Shown: positions 13,629 to 22,557 of the stretch, in pieces | Position numbering within the stretch: the first letter of the stretch is position 1 | How the letters are laid out: every line of letters begins with the position of its first letter | NCBI RefSeq assembly: GCF_004354045.1 | Contig: NZ_SMRT01000032.1 | Coordinates: forward strand, 1 to 50,896 | Length of the DNA: 50,896 nucleotides | From: Paenibacillus piri | GTDB taxonomy: Bacteria; Bacillota; Bacilli; Paenibacillales; NBRC-103111 | Direction of reading: 5' to 3' | Made by a program: the position numbers and the translations under genes | The notes under the pieces: model-generated | Database searches by the model: none | The model's input: only the letters and a program-made list of their open reading frames with translations | What the model was told of the DNA's origin: nothing

Positions 13629-16407
13629 ACCGGTAACTCCCGCTGCCAAGTTGTACCGATACATCGAATTCGTTTTGGTGATACGAAATAACCCCCGCTG
13701 CTTCATTTAAGGGCGTACCGGATTCTTTCACAGTTACATGTTTTGCATTCGGAAGTACTACAGTACCCGTTGTATTCGGCGGTATGACGGCTGTAACAAT
13801 AAGCTGTCCCCCCTGTTTGCTCCAGCCTGAAACAATGGTTCCGTACCGGGATTCATATTTCGCCGATGCATATGACAGCCCGCAATCAACGGCCGGCCGG
13901 ATGTTAATTTTCTTATACCCCGCCTGCTCCTTCCGGAGACCGGCAATTTCCCGGTAAAGCCAATCGCCGACGCAGCCGAACGCATAATGATTGAAGGACA
14001 TCGAAGATACGGTACCATCCGGTTTAATTGCGCTCCAGGATTCCCATATGGTAGTTGCGCCCCGTTCCACTTCATAGAGCCATGACGGACATTCCGTTTG
14101 GTATAACAGTTTATATGCTATATCCCGTTTACCGTATTTACAGAGAACATCCAACAGGAAGGGAACGGATACGAATCCCGTATCGAGCCGGTAGCCGTTA
14201 CCCTCAATAAGGCGGGCCAATTGATCCGCCACTTGGCCGCGGGCCTCTTCCGAAACAAGCCCGAACTGTAACGCCAGCACATAAGCGCCTTGGAAATGAG
14301 CGGACAATGTCCCGTCATCCTGCAAGTATTCTTCTGCATATGCTTGCCGAATACGCCGGCTTAAATCCGAATATGCCTCTGCATCCGGGTGCTTGCCAAG
14401 AATGGCGGCTGTTTCGGAAAGCAGCGCCGTAGAGTAAGCGTAGAAGGATGTCGCTACAACTTCTTTTGTCCTCATAGCGCTCTCCGTCGGACTGGAGGCG
14501 CTTGGCATTAACCAGTCGCCAAAATGAAATCCGGTATTCCAAAGATATTTCTGTCTTTCCTTTTGCACATCATCCATTTGATCATAGTTGTCCGGAAGCT
14601 CATTTTCCGCGGTCTGACGAACATAACTTATCCATCTAACCATGGAATCATAAAATTCCTCAAGCACCCGGACATCGCCATATGCTTGATATAATGCCCA
14701 CGGAACGATGATCACCGCATCGCCCCAGCCTGCCGAAGAATCTTTTCCCATCAAGGTGTGGCCGATATGTCTAAAGCTTTTATGATAAGGAACGACATTC
14801 GGCACCTCGCCGTTTGGCAGCTGCTCAAGCGCAAGATTGCGAAGCCAACGTGTTAAAAATACGAGTACATCCATATTGAATGCCGCGGTGGGAGCAAATA
14901 CTTGAATATCTCCCGTCCAGCCGGCACGCTCCCTTTGCGGACAATCCATCGGGATCGATAGCAGATTTGTTTTCTGACTCCACACAATGTTTTGCTGCAG
15001 CCGGTTTATTCTCTCATCGGAGCACTCAAAAAAGCCCGTGTATCTCATATCCGAAGACAGCACCATAGCCGTAAAATGTTCGGACCGAACGGTTCCCGGA
15101 TATCCTGTCACCTTCACATAGCGGAACCCGTGAAAAGTGAAGACAGGTTCAAAAGTTTCGGGTCCTCCGCCGCGAAGAATGTACATATCCTTTTGATCTT
15201 TATGCCGCCCCATTATGTTGTTGAGAAAATTCCCGTGTTCGTCTAACACTTCGGAATGCTCCAGTATAATTTCGGTGCCCTCCGGCCCTTCCACTCTCAT
15301 GGAAACGCGTCCCGCTATCACCTGCCCGAAATCGACAACCGTTTCTCCTTTAGGAGTCGTTATCACTTGAACAGCAGGTAATTTACCAGCAACCCGGACG
15401 GGCTCTCCATAATGGGCCACCAGGTTGGAGATATCGAAATGTGTTTCTTGGGCGGGTTCCCAGCCGGAATCGTCGTAATCCGGAAGTGTCCAGCCGTCCT
15501 TGATCCGTCTGGCGTCCACTTTCTCGCCAATAAATTGATCCGAGTAAATGAGATGACCGGTCGAACATTTTACTTCGTGATCGGAGACAACGATTTCTTG
15601 TGTGCCGTCTTCGTATTCGACTTCCAGTTGAAACAACAGACCTAGCCGGTCCCCATATTGGCAGCTGTTTCCGGAAAGACCGATTCGTCCGGCATACCAG
15701 CCATCCGACAAAATGGCGCCTATCGCATTTGCCCCGTTCTTCACCAGATCTGTTACTTCATAGGTTTGATATTGAAGATATCGATCGTAGGATGTGAACT
15801 CGGGTGCAAGTTCCTGGTTGCCTACTTTTTGTCCGTTGATCTGAAACATATAAGTGCCGTGTGCCGTCGCATAAAGTCTCGCCTTACGTACGGTGGATGA
15901 AATAAAAAATGATTTTCGCAGCAAAGGGCATGGGTGCAAAATGGACGTGTCCGTCGGTTTATTGTATTGCAAGGCTTCACGCAAGCTAAGTACAGGGTCT
16001 TCAACCACTGGTTCTTGTATGGGTTCGATCCACAGAGCTTTCCAATCTTCCCGCTGCAAAAGCCCCGTTTCCCAATAAGAGGCCGTGCTCCATTCCGATT
16101 CTGCTCCTGTCCGGTCCCATACTTTCACACGCCAGTAATACCTTTTTCCGGATAGTAACGGTTCGCCCTCATAAGCGCAAAATACCGATTCGTCTGAATG
16201 TACTTTACCTGAATCCCAGATTAGGCCGGTACCTTGCCATAGTTTTTCTTCGGTATCGGCAACCATGATGCGGTAAGCCGCTTGAAGCACCCCTCGCCTG
16301 ACTGATTTCAACTGCCAGCTAAAGCGCGGGACCCGAATATCGATTCCGACCGGGTTTACCATTGACTCGCATAAAAGCTGCTCCGCCTCTAAATCCCCCA
16401 ATGCCAT
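13564..16407 (-). CDS. GH78 alpha-L-rhamnosidase (947 aa)
   Basis: The domain order is that of bacterial GH78 enzymes: N-terminal Fn3-like domain (FSWQLKS…AYRIMVADTE), a carbohydrate-binding-like domain (ARLYATAHGTYMFQINGQKV), the rhamnosidase beta-domain (VVDFGQVIAGRVSM), the (alpha/alpha)6 catalytic barrel and a C-terminal beta-sandwich. CPQRERAGWTGD holds the conserved acidic residues of the active site. It hydrolyses terminal alpha-L-rhamnose from pectin fragments, flavonoid glycosides or similar. No signal peptide, so cytoplasmic. The start at 16407 is chosen because GGGAGG lies nine bases upstream; longer starts exist at 16416 and 16449. It is divergent from an AraC-type regulator that probably controls it. 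Confidence 0.93.
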   Translation of the reverse strand: MALGDLEAEQLLCESMVNPVGIDIRVPRFSWQLKSVRRGVLQAAYRIMVADTEEKLWQGTGLIWDSGKVHSDESVFCAYEGEPLLSGKRYYWRVKVWDRTGAESEWSTASYWETGLLQREDWKALWIEPIQEPVVEDPVLSLREALQYNKPTDTSILHPCPLLRKSFFISSTVRKARLYATAHGTYMFQINGQKVGNQELAPEFTSYDRYLQYQTYEVTDLVKNGANAIGAILSDGWYAGRIGLSGNSCQYGDRLGLLFQLEVEYEDGTQEIVVSDHEVKCSTGHLIYSDQFIGEKVDARRIKDGWTLPDYDDSGWEPAQETHFDISNLVAHYGEPVRVAGKLPAVQVITTPKGETVVDFGQVIAGRVSMRVEGPEGTEIILEHSEVLDEHGNFLNNIMGRHKDQKDMYILRGGGPETFEPVFTFHGFRYVKVTGYPGTVRSEHFTAMVLSSDMRYTGFFECSDERINRLQQNIVWSQKTNLLSIPMDCPQRERAGWTGDIQVFAPTAAFNMDVLVFLTRWLRNLALEQLPNGEVPNVVPYHKSFRHIGHTLMGKDSSAGWGDAVIIVPWALYQAYGDVRVLEEFYDSMVRWISYVRQTAENELPDNYDQMDDVQKERQKYLWNTGFHFGDWLMPSASSPTESAMRTKEVVATSFYAYSTALLSETAAILGKHPDAEAYSDLSRRIRQAYAEEYLQDDGTLSAHFQGAYVLALQFGLVSEEARGQVADQLARLIEGNGYRLDTGFVSVPFLLDVLCKYGKRDIAYKLLYQTECPSWLYEVERGATTIWESWSAIKPDGTVSSMSFNHYAFGCVGDWLYREIAGLRKEQAGYKKINIRPAVDCGLSYASAKYESRYGTIVSGWSKQGGQLIVTAVIPPNTTGTVVLPNAKHVTVKESGTPLNEAAGVISYHQNEFDVSVQLGSGSYRFTYDYQPGSAETPSPAASRKK

Positions 16408-16472
16408 ATTGCTCATCCTCCCTGTTAAACCGTTTTCAACAAATTTCATAGCATTATTATCCGAATCAAATA

Positions 16473-16513
16473 TAGACTTTTATCTTATATATCCTTTATG
16501 ATACGATAGTCTA
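16473..16513. promoter_or_regulatory. spaced inverted repeat between rhamnosidase and AraC genes
   Basis: TAGACT (16473-16478) and AGTCTA (16508-16513) are complementary and lie in the 178-base AT-rich divergent region. They could be a regulator-binding pair for the AraC-family protein. The half-sites are short, so chance is possible. Confidence 0.3.
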
Positions 16514-16585
16514 AACGTCATTCAAATAACCATACCAAGTTTGTTGATTAACCATATCAAATATTCATGCACAAGGAGAGATTTT

Positions 16586-17563
16586 GTGGACTTACACGAG
16601 GTGGATCCGTTCCTCCGGAGTATTAATGAGTTTGAGCGCAAACATTGGGGTCTGCCTTGGCTGCTGCAGCATGCCGTTGACATATCCGCCGGCAAAACAA
16701 TTAGCGAGAGCCACTTTTTTAAAACGGACCGTTACATCGTCATTAATAAACATCCCCGGTTCGCCATTATTCCGGAGCATCGGCATGAATTCATTGAAAT
16801 GAGTTACGTCTATTCCGGAACGCTTACTCAAACGATAAATAACAAAAAAATAACGTTGTCGGAAGGACAACTCATTATTTTGGATACCAATGTCGCTCAT
16901 TCCATCGAAGCAACCGGCGAGAACGATATTATCATTAATTGCTTGATGAGAAGAAGCTATTATGACAGTCATTTAATCCATAGGCTGGCCGGCAACAATT
17001 TGCTCTCCGAATTTTTTGTCAATGCCGTATATAAAAGCCAGGAGCAAAGCAAGTACTTGATATTTCCGTCAGAGCGCAGCTCAAAGGTTCGCCATTTCAT
17101 GACTGAACTGATCTGTGAATACTATAGCTCCAACATTTGTTCCGAAGAAGCAATGAACAGTTACCTGGGGCTGCTCTTCACTGAATTGCTGCGTCTCTAT
17201 AAGGATACCAAGTACATGAACGAAACCGGCAGCGGCAAGAGAACGGCAAACATGGCGGATATCCTCCATTACATGGAGATGAATTATCAAACGGCAAGCC
17301 TGACTTCAGCGGCAGAGCACTTTCATTTTCATCCGAATTATTTAAGTAAAATCATAAAAGACTATTTCGGACATAGCTTTATCAAAGTCATACAGGATAT
17401 TAGGATGAAAAAGGCGTGTCTGCTGCTAAAAAACACAGATCTTAAAATAGTTGAGGTCTCAGAACATGTCGGATACAAAAACATCCGTTTTTTCTATAAA
17501 AATTTTGGAGAGCACTTCCAGATGAGTCCCGCGGAATTCCGTTCAGTTCATCGAAATAATTGA
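16586..17563 (+). CDS. AraC-family transcriptional regulator with cupin sensor domain (325 aa)
   Basis: The N-terminal half is a cupin-type arabinose-binding-like domain (FAIIPEHRHEFIEMSYVYSG, then LSEGQLIILDTNVAHSIE). The C-terminal ~100 residues hold the two AraC helix-turn-helix motifs (SLTSAAEHFHFHPNYLSKII and IVEVSEHVGYKNIRFFYKNF). The GTG at 16586 follows AAGGAGAG with five-base spacing, so I prefer it to upstream TTG codons. By position it should sense a rhamnoside-derived sugar and activate the divergent GH78 gene. Its stop is four bases from the stop of the convergent DinB-type gene. Confidence 0.9.
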   Translation: MDLHEVDPFLRSINEFERKHWGLPWLLQHAVDISAGKTISESHFFKTDRYIVINKHPRFAIIPEHRHEFIEMSYVYSGTLTQTINNKKITLSEGQLIILDTNVAHSIEATGENDIIINCLMRRSYYDSHLIHRLAGNNLLSEFFVNAVYKSQEQSKYLIFPSERSSKVRHFMTELICEYYSSNICSEEAMNSYLGLLFTELLRLYKDTKYMNETGSGKRTANMADILHYMEMNYQTASLTSAAEHFHFHPNYLSKIIKDYFGHSFIKVIQDIRMKKACLLLKNTDLKIVEVSEHVGYKNIRFFYKNFGEHFQMSPAEFRSVHRNN

Positions 17564-17567
17564 AAAG

Positions 17568-18047
17568 TTATAGAAACCGTATAATATCCGTGTCCGGGGG
17601 AGTGTGCCCGAGCATTCTACCCATGGTCATGATCTGCCCCTTATGGTGAAACTCATGTGTCATTACATGAGTAATCAATTCTAAGGCCGTAGGGTAAAAC
17701 TCTTCGCTGCGCCAAGAAAGCTTGCCGCTAATTCGATGGTTCAAATTTTCACCATGTTCCCGCAGAAAAATGTCGACCAACGAATCAATTCTTTGAAAAC
17801 AATATAAAATCTCCTGAATATCCGAGATATCCTCTGGTTTGCTGTAAGGGTCTGACGACTTCAATGCAAACTGTCCAATCCATGATTCATAAACATTTGC
17901 AATATGAACGAGCGTATTCCGGATACTGCCATTTCCAAAAGATTCGATTTCCATACAAATCTCCGATGGATTCATTTTTTTACAGTATTGAAATACAACT
18001 TCCCTCGAGCTTCTAATAAGTTCATACTGCAATTTGATTAGTTCCAT
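17568..18047 (-). CDS. DinB-family four-helix protein (159 aa)
   Basis: A DinB/YfiT-type metal-binding four-helix bundle. The three probable metal ligands are H48 (NTLVHIANVYESW), H131 and H135 (THEFHHKGQI). Members include thiol transferases dependent on bacillithiol and proteins of unknown role. The start at 18047 has GGGAGG nine bases upstream; an 11-codon longer frame is less likely. It stands alone, convergent with the AraC gene. Confidence 0.85.
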   Translation of the reverse strand: MELIKLQYELIRSSREVVFQYCKKMNPSEICMEIESFGNGSIRNTLVHIANVYESWIGQFALKSSDPYSKPEDISDIQEILYCFQRIDSLVDIFLREHGENLNHRISGKLSWRSEEFYPTALELITHVMTHEFHHKGQIMTMGRMLGHTPPDTDIIRFL

Positions 18048-18164
18048 GATACTTGCCTCCCTCTTTAAAATCCATATCACAAACGTATGTTCCTATATAT
18101 GAAATAATATTACCATTTATTCATTCTTTTTGCATCAAGCAGTTAAATGTTATAAATACAAAGA

Positions 18165-18195
18165 AAATCTTGAATGGTATTAACCATCAAGATTT
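18165..18195 (-). terminator. intrinsic terminator of the GH51 operon
   Basis: On the minus strand AAATCTTGATGG pairs with CCATTCAAGATTT (one bulged base) around TTAATA, followed by TCTTTG. It lies 50 bases after the stop of the last arabinofuranosidase gene. The T-tract is imperfect. Confidence 0.65.
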
Positions 18196-18244
18196 CTTCG
18201 AGTTAACCTGACTCTAATTTAAACAAGCGTAATGCAAAAGTTTG

Positions 18245-19825
18245 TTACGAATTACGTTTAAGCTCATTTGAAAGTTGCTGAGCGGGCAGATTATCATTAT
18301 ACGAAACGTTCAACCTTACCAAAACTACAGACGCTTTAGGAATTGTAACTGTAAGCTCCGAGCCTGTTTGCGCTATGAACTGTTCCACGGGTGTAACTTT
18401 ATATGGATCCTCGAAAGAATTGCCATTCTTATGGCTGGAGGAAGATAATACGACTATCGTCCCCTCTCCCGCATATTGGCCACCGTAAAGGTTGAGCGTG
18501 ACCTCCTGGTCCTCATCGACGGCTATGTTCGCAAGCGTAACCGCCAGTATGCCGTCTTTGATCGATGCCGAACAGGAGATGCTTGGAATGCAATGTGTCT
18601 CCCCGTCTATTGTAAAGGTTACGCTCTTGCAATCGATTTCCGTTTTAAGACTTGTTGCATTCTGGTGAATTTTGTACATATCGAATACGTAGTAGGTTGT
18701 AGTAGCCACACAGGTACTGCCCTTGGCTAGAAACAGGGAATGGATACAATTTACAAGTTGAGCCACGTTGGCCATGATCACCTTATTGCAGTGATTATTG
18801 AAAATGTTCAAAGAAAGTGCCGCCAGAACCGCTTCTCGCATCGTGCTCGGCTGTTCAAACAAATAGTTGCCCGGCAGCGGATGCCTGCCATTCTGCAAAT
18901 GCCAAACGCCCCACTCATCGACAATGAGCCCAACGGATGTTTCAGGCATCGCAGCGCGAATCATCTCGTACTGGGATTGGATAAACGGCTCCATATCCAA
19001 TCCAATGCGCATCATTTCATACCACTGTGTATCGGTGTATTCAAGCTCCGAGCCCATTGTTCCTGTATTGGTCACATAATAGTGAAGGGAATATCCGAAC
19101 ATGGGAGGAACTCGTCCAACCGTATACATCTCATTATACTTGTCAAAAAACTTTTCTGTCCATTCCGGAATACCTTCGTACGGTCCGCATGCGATAAAAT
19201 GAAGATCCGGCCCGACACTTTTGCTTATTATGCCATATTTTCTGTAAATATGGCAGTAATCCTCGGGCGTCATGCAGCCGCCGCCACCCCAGCTTTCGTT
19301 GCCAAGGCCCCAGTACTTGACGTTAAACGGCTCCGGGGCTCCGTTCTTCTCCCGTTCCTGCGCAAGTGTGGTCGTACCCTGCGGCATATTGCAGTATTCA
19401 ATCCAGTTTCTTGCTTCCAATACGGTTGTTGTCGTAGCATTTACTGCAAAATAGGGTTCGGCATTCACGAGCCTGCAAAACTCGATAAACTCGTGGGTAC
19501 CGACCTGGTTAGTTTCAAGCTTTCCATCGTTCATATACCACCAATTAACGGTTGTAGGGCGCTGCTCCCTCGGACCTATACCATCTCTCCAGTTGTACGT
19601 CTCCGCAAAACAGCCGCCTGGCCAACGGATAACGGACGGTTTAATTTCCTTCAGTTTCTCCACGAGCTCCCGTCTGAATCCCTTTATATTAGGGATTTCC
19701 GAATCCTCGCCAACCCATATCCCGTCGTATACGACTCCGCCCAAATGTTCGATAAAATGACCGTAAATATTGGGATTAATGAGTCCTATTTCATCTTTCA
19801 GCCTGATGTCGATTTTAGTCATCAT
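18245..19825 (-). CDS. abfA: GH51 alpha-L-arabinofuranosidase, copy 2 of the operon (526 aa)
   Basis: Retaining GH51 enzyme that releases terminal arabinofuranose from arabinan or arabinoxylan oligomers. Key sites: acid/base E177 in WGLGNESWGGGG, nucleophile E304 in LIVDEWGVW, and the glycone-binding motif RWPGGCFAETYNWRDGIGP. The barrel is followed by a beta-sandwich domain (from about 385). No signal peptide, so it acts on imported oligosaccharides. It is the last gene of the operon, 13 bases after a small Cys-rich gene and about 300 bases from its paralogue. The two paralogues differ widely in sequence, which suggests different linkage preferences, not a recent duplication. The C-terminal ~15 residues extend past the usual end. 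Confidence 0.95.
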   Translation of the reverse strand: MMTKIDIRLKDEIGLINPNIYGHFIEHLGGVVYDGIWVGEDSEIPNIKGFRRELVEKLKEIKPSVIRWPGGCFAETYNWRDGIGPREQRPTTVNWWYMNDGKLETNQVGTHEFIEFCRLVNAEPYFAVNATTTTVLEARNWIEYCNMPQGTTTLAQEREKNGAPEPFNVKYWGLGNESWGGGGCMTPEDYCHIYRKYGIISKSVGPDLHFIACGPYEGIPEWTEKFFDKYNEMYTVGRVPPMFGYSLHYYVTNTGTMGSELEYTDTQWYEMMRIGLDMEPFIQSQYEMIRAAMPETSVGLIVDEWGVWHLQNGRHPLPGNYLFEQPSTMREAVLAALSLNIFNNHCNKVIMANVAQLVNCIHSLFLAKGSTCVATTTYYVFDMYKIHQNATSLKTEIDCKSVTFTIDGETHCIPSISCSASIKDGILAVTLANIAVDEDQEVTLNLYGGQYAGEGTIVVLSSSSHKNGNSFEDPYKVTPVEQFIAQTGSELTVTIPKASVVLVRLNVSYNDNLPAQQLSNELKRNS

Positions 19826-19838
19826 TTTTCTCCCGCCC

Positions 19839-20102
19839 TTACCATTTAGGGGATAAAGGATAGGGGCATTCCCTATCCTTTATTTTAGTCCGAATCTGTA
19901 CAAGGCAGCCGCAATATTTGCATGTCCCTCCGTAGATGTAACCCGTGCAGCTCATGCATTGGGCAAGGCGCCTTTCGCTGGTTTCCTCATCCGCGAGCTC
20001 GACATTCCGTGAATCTATCAGCATTTGAAGCATAGCCTCGATTTTCTCCGGTGTGACTTCTATCGATTCCGAGCAGCCTTTGCATGGACCTTGTTTTGCC
20101 AT
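19839..20102 (-). CDS. small Cys-rich zinc-ribbon-like protein (87 aa)
   Basis: Eight or nine cysteines are arranged as CKGC near residue 8, CMSC near 49 and CKYCGC near 62, plus a late ECPYP. This looks like one or two zinc ribbons; the ending DRECPYPLSPKW recalls a short Firmicutes family that I believe is annotated as DUF6171, though I cannot verify that. The function is unknown. It is tightly placed between two arabinofuranosidase genes (13 and 19 bases) and must be co-transcribed. It has no signal peptide or membrane segment. Confidence 0.75.
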   Translation of the reverse strand: MAKQGPCKGCSESIEVTPEKIEAMLQMLIDSRNVELADEETSERRLAQCMSCTGYIYGGTCKYCGCLVQIRTKIKDRECPYPLSPKW

Positions 20103-20121
20103 CGGGCATCATCCTCCCGAT

Positions 20122-21654
20122 TTATTGGATCGTCAGCACAACAACCGACATCGGCGGAATATCCGTCTGAAATCCTTCTTCATTCATCTGTATGCCGGTA
20201 AACGCCTCCGGCTTGATTTGATTCGGATTTTCAAACGTGTTATGGCTGTTCATGGACGACGAGAGCAATATTCTGCCCGTTACCTGCTTACCGGCAAACT
20301 CTCCCGTGTTCCAATCCACCGGCGCGGAATTTTTCGGATCCGTATTGCAGATGGTGATGTTCAGATTGCCTGCCGCATCCACGGAAGCGGAAGCGCTAAG
20401 CTGTGGAATTTCTTCCCCATTCAGCTTGTAGGTGCCGCATTGAAGCTCAATCGGTTGCAGGATGGCATCCTGGTGTACCTTAAACATTTCAAAGACATGA
20501 TAGGTAGGGGTCAGAATCATTTTTTCCCCTTCCGTTAAGATAACCGCCTGCAGCACATTGATCGTCTGGGCAATATTCGCCATTCTCACGCGGTCGCAAT
20601 GATTATTGAAAATATTCAAGCTGATTGCCGCAGAAACCGCATCTCTCATCGTATTTTGCTGGTACAGGAAGCCGGGATTGGTACCGGGTTCAACGTCAAA
20701 CCATGTCCCCCATTCATCGATAATCAGCGCCACTTTCTTCTCGGGGTCATATTTATCCATAATAGCCGAATGCTTCGCCACAAGCTCCTCTGTGAAATAG
20801 GCCGCCTTCATAATGCCAAACCATTCGCTCTCGTCGAAATCGACAGCCTGGCCTCTTACTGCCTCCGGGTCCTTCAGATAAATTCTGTTCCCGTCGGGAT
20901 TTTCTATAACGATGCTGTGATCTCTCAGCCTTGTGTAGTAATGAAGCGCCAGTCCGTCCATGAAATGCCCTGCCTCCCGCATCAGCACTTCCGTCCAATG
21001 ATAGTTATCCCCTCTTGGGCCCGCAGCAATTTTATAGATGGAACCTTCTCCATAATCCCTTACATATGTGCTGTATTGTCTGTAGAGGTCCGCATAAAAT
21101 TCCGCTCTCATTCGGCCGCCGCAGCCCCAGTTTTCATTGCCTATGCCGAAATAAGTCAAGTTCCAAGGCTTTTCTCTGCCGTTTGCTTTCCGCAGTTCGG
21201 TCATCGGCGATTCGCCGTCGAAGTTCATATATTCGACCCACTGCTGCATCTCATAGACGGTTCCGCTTCCGACATTCCCGCAAATATACGGCTCGGTCTC
21301 CAGCATTTCGCACAAGTCGAAAAATTCGTGGGTGCCGAAATGGTTATTCTCAACCACGCCGCCCCAATGATTATTAATCATTCTCGCTCTCGATTCCTTA
21401 GGCCCGATGCCTTCCTTCCAGTGATACTCGTCGGCAAAACAACCTCCCGGCCAGCGCAGGATTGGGATTTTCATATCCTTTAACGCCTGAACGACATCAT
21501 TTCGGATTCCTCGCGTATTGGGAATATCGGAATCTTCGCCGACCCAAATTCCTTCGTATATGCAACGGCCCAGATGCTCGGCAAAATGTCCGTATATGTT
21601 TCGATCGATTTTGTGAACCGCCGCTTGCGTATTGATTTTAATGCTGTTTCTCAT
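20122..21654 (-). CDS. abfA: GH51 alpha-L-arabinofuranosidase, copy 1 of the operon (510 aa)
   Basis: Same reaction and fold as the other GH51 in this operon. Acid/base E174 lies in FGIGNENWGCGG, nucleophile E314 in LIIDEWGTW, and the glycone motif is RWPGGCFADEYHWKEGIGP. Length is standard and the start has AGGAGG ten bases upstream. No signal peptide. It follows the MalG-type permease gene after 55 bases that contain a short tandem repeat. With the transporter it forms an uptake-and-cleave module for arabinose-containing oligosaccharides. Confidence 0.95.
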   Translation of the reverse strand: MRNSIKINTQAAVHKIDRNIYGHFAEHLGRCIYEGIWVGEDSDIPNTRGIRNDVVQALKDMKIPILRWPGGCFADEYHWKEGIGPKESRARMINNHWGGVVENNHFGTHEFFDLCEMLETEPYICGNVGSGTVYEMQQWVEYMNFDGESPMTELRKANGREKPWNLTYFGIGNENWGCGGRMRAEFYADLYRQYSTYVRDYGEGSIYKIAAGPRGDNYHWTEVLMREAGHFMDGLALHYYTRLRDHSIVIENPDGNRIYLKDPEAVRGQAVDFDESEWFGIMKAAYFTEELVAKHSAIMDKYDPEKKVALIIDEWGTWFDVEPGTNPGFLYQQNTMRDAVSAAISLNIFNNHCDRVRMANIAQTINVLQAVILTEGEKMILTPTYHVFEMFKVHQDAILQPIELQCGTYKLNGEEIPQLSASASVDAAGNLNITICNTDPKNSAPVDWNTGEFAGKQVTGRILLSSSMNSHNTFENPNQIKPEAFTGIQMNEEGFQTDIPPMSVVVLTIQ

Positions 21655-21677
21655 AATCTTCAGCCTCCTGATTGTAG

Positions 21678-21713
21678 TGGTATATAATGGTGTAATGGTA
21701 TATAATGGTCTAG
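21678..21713. repeat. 18-bp tandem repeat between permease and GH51 genes
   Basis: TGGTATATAATGGT occurs at 21678-21691 and again at 21696-21709; the 18-bp unit (TGGTATATAATGGTGTAA) is repeated with two mismatches. It fills the intercistronic gap just after the permease stop. It may affect mRNA processing or be a slippage-prone minisatellite; no function is shown. Confidence 0.7.
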
Positions 21714-22555
21714 CCTTTAACGCCGCCAGTAGACAAGCCTGAAATAAAAGCCTTCTGATTTAACAGGAACAAAACAATAACAGGGATGATAGCAAGCACG
21801 GCTCCTGCGATCAGCATATCGTAATTGTTGCCATAAGGCGACATCAACGAAGCCAGTCCTATAGGAATCGTAAACATCTTATTCGTACGCAGCACAATCA
21901 ACGGCCATATAAAGCTGTTCCAGCTCTGCATCGCCAACAGAATCCCCATTGCTCCGTAAGCCGGTTTCATCAAGGGCGACATAATCCGGAAAAATATGCC
22001 GAACTCCGAGCATCCGTCGATCCTTCCCGCATCCATAAAATCTTTGGAAAGCCCCGTCACGTACTGCCGAAAGAAAAAAATCGCCATAGGTGAAACAACA
22101 AACGGTAAAATAACTCCGTAATAAGTATTGATAATGCCCATCTTCACAATAAGCTTATAAAGAGGAAGCATGAGAATTTCAAGCGGCACCATCATGACAA
22201 ACAACACCAGCATAAAAATAATGTTTTTCCCTTTAAAGTTATATGCCCCGAGGCCATAGCCAACTAATGAGGAAAGAAACAGTGAAAATGCGGTATGAAG
22301 TGCAGTTATGCCCAGGCTGTTTCCGTACCAGTACAAATAAATGCTGCCTTTACCTGTGAACAAAAGCTTATAATTGTCAAGACTCATCAAGCTCGGTATG
22401 ATCCTAAAATCCATACCGTTCCGAAATAATTCTTTGGAACTCTTAAAAGAAGCCATAAACATGTAGTAAAGGGGGAACAGGACGATAAAGCATACGATAA
22501 GGAAGAAAGCGATCATCGCTACTGTCAATAACTTCCTTCTAAGCTTGGCACTCAT
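21710..22555 (-). CDS. carbohydrate ABC transporter permease, MalG type (281 aa)
   Basis: CUT1-family inner membrane permease with six predicted helices. The EAA loop that docks the ATPase is near residue 185 (MDAGRIDGCSEFGIFFRI, then SPLMKP). The C-terminus GLSTGGVKG is the typical end of MalG-like proteins. It pairs with the MalF-type permease two bases upstream and with the lipoprotein encoded before it to import an oligosaccharide, most likely arabinose-containing. No ATPase gene is present in the locus. Confidence 0.93.
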   Translation of the reverse strand: MSAKLRRKLLTVAMIAFFLIVCFIVLFPLYYMFMASFKSSKELFRNGMDFRIIPSLMSLDNYKLLFTGKGSIYLYWYGNSLGITALHTAFSLFLSSLVGYGLGAYNFKGKNIIFMLVLFVMMVPLEILMLPLYKLIVKMGIINTYYGVILPFVVSPMAIFFFRQYVTGLSKDFMDAGRIDGCSEFGIFFRIMSPLMKPAYGAMGILLAMQSWNSFIWPLIVLRTNKMFTIPIGLASLMSPYGNNYDMLIAGAVLAIIPVIVLFLLNQKAFISGLSTGGVKG

Positions 22556-22557
22556 TG

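Noticed and set aside
18740..19849. 369-codon open frame on the plus strand
   Set aside because: It is fully antisense to a GH51 gene with intact catalytic motifs; its translation is Cys/His/Arg-rich and has no recognisable domain or ribosome site.
20599..21483. 294-codon open frame on the plus strand
   Set aside because: Antisense shadow of the other GH51 gene, with the same composition bias as the first shadow.
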